Positions 6,919-8,991 of a stretch of 8,991 bases of DNA are shown here, piece after piece; positions within the stretch are counted from its first letter, which is position 1, and each line of letters starts with the position of its first letter. The notes below the pieces were generated by a model. The model had not been told where the DNA came from. It did no database searches and saw only the letters and a list, made by a program, of their open reading frames with translations. Origin of the DNA: Ruminococcaceae bacterium UBA6392. Lineage in GTDB: Bacteria; Bacillota; Clostridia; Oscillospirales; Acutalibacteraceae. The DNA lies in assembly GCA_002438685.1 (NCBI GenBank), contig DJQG01000061.1:1-8991 (forward strand), written 5' to 3'. Both the position numbers and the translations under genes were made by a program.

Positions 6919-6948
6919 GCACTCTGCATTTTTGCGGGGTGCTTTTTT
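6919..6948 (+). terminator. Terminator of the GH36 gene
   Basis: GCACTCTGC pairs with GCGGGGTGC (with G-U pairs) over a T-rich loop, at 6919-6942, followed by six T residues. It starts 14 bp after the stop codon and separates this gene from the spoIIIA operon. Confidence 0.88.
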
Positions 6949-7002
6949 CAGTTCTACCCGGGGACAAGGCTTCATATTATTTAGAGAAACGGAGGCGGTA
7001 TC

Positions 7003-8037
7003 ATGCGGGCGGCGGATTCATTTGACAGCGCGGTGAATTTTCTCGACGATCGGCTTCGCGCCGCTTTGCTCGGGGTCGACAGCTGCGTCAAAGAGAGCGC
7101 ATATGAAATTCGTTTGCGCACTGCGAGACCCGTTGTTATAGTCACGCGCGGCGGCTCGCTGTTCGTCTATGAGAGCGGCAGAACCGGCTCGGTCTATTCG
7201 CCGGGCGCGCTTGCGGCAACCCCCGCGGAGCTTCAGACGAGCTTCTCGCGCATGTGCGGCTATTCCGTCCATTCTAATTCCGCCGCAGCGGCGAGCGGAT
7301 TTATAAGCCTTGCCCACGGACACAGAGCCGGAGTCTGCGGCACGGCGGTCATGGCGGAGAACGGGACGGTGAAGTCCTTTCGCGATATCTCGTCCGTGAA
7401 TCTGCGTATCGCCCATGAAATTCCGGGCGCGGCGGATGAAATATATCCGTCTCTCTTTTCTCAAGGTATCGTGTCCGCGATTATCGCGGGATCTCCGCTC
7501 TCGGGCAAAACAACGCTCCTGCGCGACCTTGCACGCAGGCTGTCGGGCGTCTCAGGCGGCAGATATTATCGCGTGGCGATAGTCGACGAGCGCGGAGAGA
7601 TAGCCGCTTCGAGCGGCGGATGCCCGCAGTGCGATGTCGGCTTCTCCGATGTCCTGACCGGCTATCCAAAAGACATTGGTATCCTGACTGCGCTCAGAAC
7701 TCTCTCTCCGCAGATAATTGTCTGCGACGAGATAGGCAGTCTTTCCGAAGCGAAGCGCATCTTGGAGGGCATGAACTCTGGCGTGAATTTTCTCGTCAGC
7801 ATCCATATCGGCAAAGATGAAGATTTGCGCAGCCGTCCCGCCGCGGCGGAGCTTCTCTCGTCCGGCGTGTTCTCGAAACTCGTCATGCTCGGCGAATCCC
7901 CGGGTGAGACAGCCGGAATATATGATTTGAAGGAGCATTTTTATGCGAATGATCGGAGCCGTCCTGACGGCATCGGCACTGCTGCTCGCGGGCGGATATG
8001 CGGCGCGTATGCTGAGCCTGCGCGTGAGCCTGCTTGA
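7003..8037 (+). CDS. spoIIIAA: Stage III sporulation protein AA (ATPase)
   Basis: SpoIIIAA is the cytoplasmic secretion-type ATPase of the SpoIIIA-SpoIIQ channel, acting in the mother cell at the engulfed forespore membrane. The Walker A motif GSPLSGKT (163-170), the family-typical VDERGEIA (195-201), the CDVGFSDVLTGYPK stretch (210-223) and the Walker B-like IIVCDEIG (238-245) are all present. The start is supported by GGAGG (6991-6995) 7 nt before ATG. As the first gene of the operon it should be under sigma-E control; CATATTAT at 6973-6980 resembles a sigma-E -10, but I see no good -35. The expected end of the family is near IYDLK (306-310). Here the frame continues about 34 residues to 344 aa and overlaps spoIIIAB by 95 nt. 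That tail is low in recognisable features and is probably an extension through a lost stop codon, or alternatively a sequence error. Confidence 0.95.
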   Translation: MRAADSFDSAVNFLDDRLRAALLGVDSCVKESAYEIRLRTARPVVIVTRGGSLFVYESGRTGSVYSPGALAATPAELQTSFSRMCGYSVHSNSAAAASGFISLAHGHRAGVCGTAVMAENGTVKSFRDISSVNLRIAHEIPGAADEIYPSLFSQGIVSAIIAGSPLSGKTTLLRDLARRLSGVSGGRYYRVAIVDERGEIAASSGGCPQCDVGFSDVLTGYPKDIGILTALRTLSPQIIVCDEIGSLSEAKRILEGMNSGVNFLVSIHIGKDEDLRSRPAAAELLSSGVFSKLVMLGESPGETAGIYDLKEHFYANDRSRPDGIGTAARGRICGAYAEPAREPA

Positions 8038-8449
8038 AAAGATATGCGTTATGCTGCACGTTGTGCGGACTCAGCTTGAATGCTGCTGTTGCCCGGTCGG
8101 CGATGTGCTCGAGATACTCGGCTCGACCCCGGATTTGAAAGAACTTATGTTTATCCCAGAGTGCATAAAGCTCTGCGATTCCGAGCCGTTTCCGCAGGCG
8201 TGGAGCGATTCGCTATCTTCTCGAAAAAACACAGTCGGCTTGACTTCGTCCGATGTCTCGCGGCTTGTCTCTTTCGGCCGCTCGCTCGGCACCACCGCGC
8301 TCGAGGGGCAGATAGCAAACTGCGATATGTTCTGCGCCGATTTTGAGCTGCGGCTCTCGGAGGCGCGGGAGAAGAAAAAGAAATATGCAAAAGTTCTGCC
8401 GCCTCTCGGCGCGCTCGCGGGCGCAGTCATTGTGATAGCGGCTGTCTGA
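7943..8449 (+). CDS. spoIIIAB: Stage III sporulation protein AB
   Basis: A 168-residue membrane protein, second component of the SpoIIIA complex. It has an N-terminal hydrophobic segment (about 3-20), a helical soluble domain and a C-terminal hydrophobic segment (about 150-168, after a KKKK-containing basic stretch), the usual layout for SpoIIIAB; B. subtilis SpoIIIAB is about 170 aa. ATG at 7943 has AAGGAG (7930-7935) 7 nt upstream, and this site lies inside spoIIIAA, so the two genes are likely translationally coupled. A run of four cysteines (CCCC, about 47-50) is unusual. Confidence 0.93.
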   Translation: MRMIGAVLTASALLLAGGYAARMLSLRVSLLEKICVMLHVVRTQLECCCCPVGDVLEILGSTPDLKELMFIPECIKLCDSEPFPQAWSDSLSSRKNTVGLTSSDVSRLVSFGRSLGTTALEGQIANCDMFCADFELRLSEAREKKKKYAKVLPPLGALAGAVIVIAAV

Positions 8450-8458
8450 TAAATTCAG

Positions 8459-8488
8459 GAAAGGAACGGCGTTTGCCGTGCATCGTCT
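8459..8488 (+). promoter_or_regulatory. spoIIIAC ribosome binding site with hairpin spacer
   Basis: The only purine-rich Shine-Dalgarno candidate, AGGAAAGGA (about 8457-8465), is 23 nt from the ATG at 8489, too far for normal initiation. A perfect 5-bp hairpin ACGGC-GTTT-GCCGT (8466-8479) fills the gap. If it folds, the effective distance falls to about 9 nt. No in-frame alternative start lies closer. Confidence 0.5.
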
Positions 8489-8683
8489 ATGGAAGCGGGA
8501 ATAGTTATAAAAATAGCAATGGTCGGCATAATCGTGGCGGTGCTCAGTCAGGTATTATCAAGAGCAGGTCGCGATGATTATGCGCTGATAACCGTTCTGG
8601 CGGGTATAGCCGCCGTGCTTATCATGCTGCTGCCGTATCTTTCGCAGTTGCTCGATGCCGTCAACGGTATGCTTGGTGGCTGA
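8489..8683 (+). CDS. spoIIIAC: Stage III sporulation protein AC
   Basis: A 64-residue protein with two membrane segments (about 3-22 and 31-52) joined by the short loop SRAGRDD, matching SpoIIIAC in size, topology and operon position. It is a small mother-cell membrane component of the SpoIIIA channel and is related to part of SpoIIIAD. It lies 39 bp after spoIIIAB and 1 bp before the spoIIIAD start. Its translation start has an unusual hairpin spacer. Confidence 0.93.
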   Translation: MEAGIVIKIAMVGIIVAVLSQVLSRAGRDDYALITVLAGIAAVLIMLLPYLSQLLDAVNGMLGG

Positions 8684-8684
8684 T

Positions 8685-8991
8685 ATGGCGGAGATAATCA
8701 AAACCGCCGCGCTCGCAGTGTCGGTGTGCGTGCTGTGCGCCGTGATAAAGCAGTATCGCCCGGAGTATGCCCCGATAGTGCAGATAGCGGCAGTCGCGGT
8801 GATAGCGGCGTCCGCCGTGCGCATTTTGCAGAATATAATCTCAGAGCTTGATTTTTTCTCCGGAATGTCGGAGACGGGCGGCGAGTGCATATCCGTGCTG
8901 ATAAAGGCGCTCGGCGTTGCCGTTGTGGCGCAGATCGCGGGCGATATCTGCCGCGACAACGGCAATTCCGCCGTGGCGGGCGTGTCCGAGC
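8685..8991 (+). CDS. spoIIIAD: Stage III sporulation protein AD (partial, 3' end missing)
   Basis: The frame opens with ATG at 8685, one base after the spoIIIAC stop, and runs without a stop to the window edge, giving the first 102 residues of a protein usually about 130 aa. Three hydrophobic segments are seen (about 5-21, 29-47 and 68-86). KQYRPEYAP (22-30) and the ending ALGVAVVAQIAGDICRDNG (75-93) followed by A and SE match the SpoIIIAD pattern, including the conserved CRD. A weak GGTGG (8675-8679) inside spoIIIAC precedes the start, so coupled translation is likely. spoIIIAE onward is expected just outside the window. Confidence 0.93.
   Translation, partial: MAEIIKTAALAVSVCVLCAVIKQYRPEYAPIVQIAAVAVIAASAVRILQNIISELDFFSGMSETGGECISVLIKALGVAVVAQIAGDICRDNGNSAVAGVSE

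Noticed and set aside
6973..6980. CATATTAT as a sigma-E -10 element for spoIIIAA
   Set aside because: It partly fits the sigma-E -10 consensus and the location is right, but no matching -35 element lies 14-15 bp upstream, so it is not listed as a feature.

Overview
This window looks like chromosomal DNA from an endospore-forming member of the Clostridia, most likely a gut-type Oscillospiraceae/Ruminococcaceae relative. The evidence is the start of a spoIIIA sporulation operon at the right end, strong AGGAGG-type ribosome binding sites, AT-rich intergenic regions around moderately GC-rich genes, and Firmicutes-like sigma-A promoters. I see no insertion sequence, CRISPR array, complete tRNA, rRNA or phage gene.

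Layout. Positions 1-225 are intergenic and hold the terminator of the first gene; the extreme left edge may be the 3' tip of a tRNA that lies outside the window. Next is a GH3-family (acyl-adenylate/amido synthetase fold) protein on the minus strand (226-1935). A divergent promoter region separates it from a GtrA-family membrane protein (2180-2695, +). A long-chain acyl-CoA synthetase-like enzyme follows (2886-4538, +) with its own leader and terminator. The 4539-5113 interval has no large gene. It carries a 44-bp imperfect palindrome abutting a near-consensus sigma-A promoter, a 43-codon reading frame, several hairpins and a strong terminator, and I read it as an independently regulated small-protein transcription unit. 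A cytoplasmic GH36 alpha-galactosidase-like enzyme (5222-6904, +) comes next, ending in a terminator. The right end is spoIIIAA-spoIIIAB-spoIIIAC-spoIIIAD (7003 to the window edge, +), with spoIIIAD cut off.

Function. Most units look like separate transcripts bounded by terminators, not one pathway. The GH3 protein and the acyl-CoA synthetase both belong to the adenylate-forming superfamily and sit on either side of a lipid-carrier-type membrane protein. This is suggestive but is not proof of a shared pathway. The spoIIIA genes encode the mother-cell part of the SpoIIIA-SpoIIQ channel complex that supports forespore development. The most interesting unexplained element is the small-protein unit with its operator-like palindrome. 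Also notable are a 95-nt spoIIIAA/spoIIIAB overlap and a hairpin placed between the Shine-Dalgarno sequence and the start codon of spoIIIAC.
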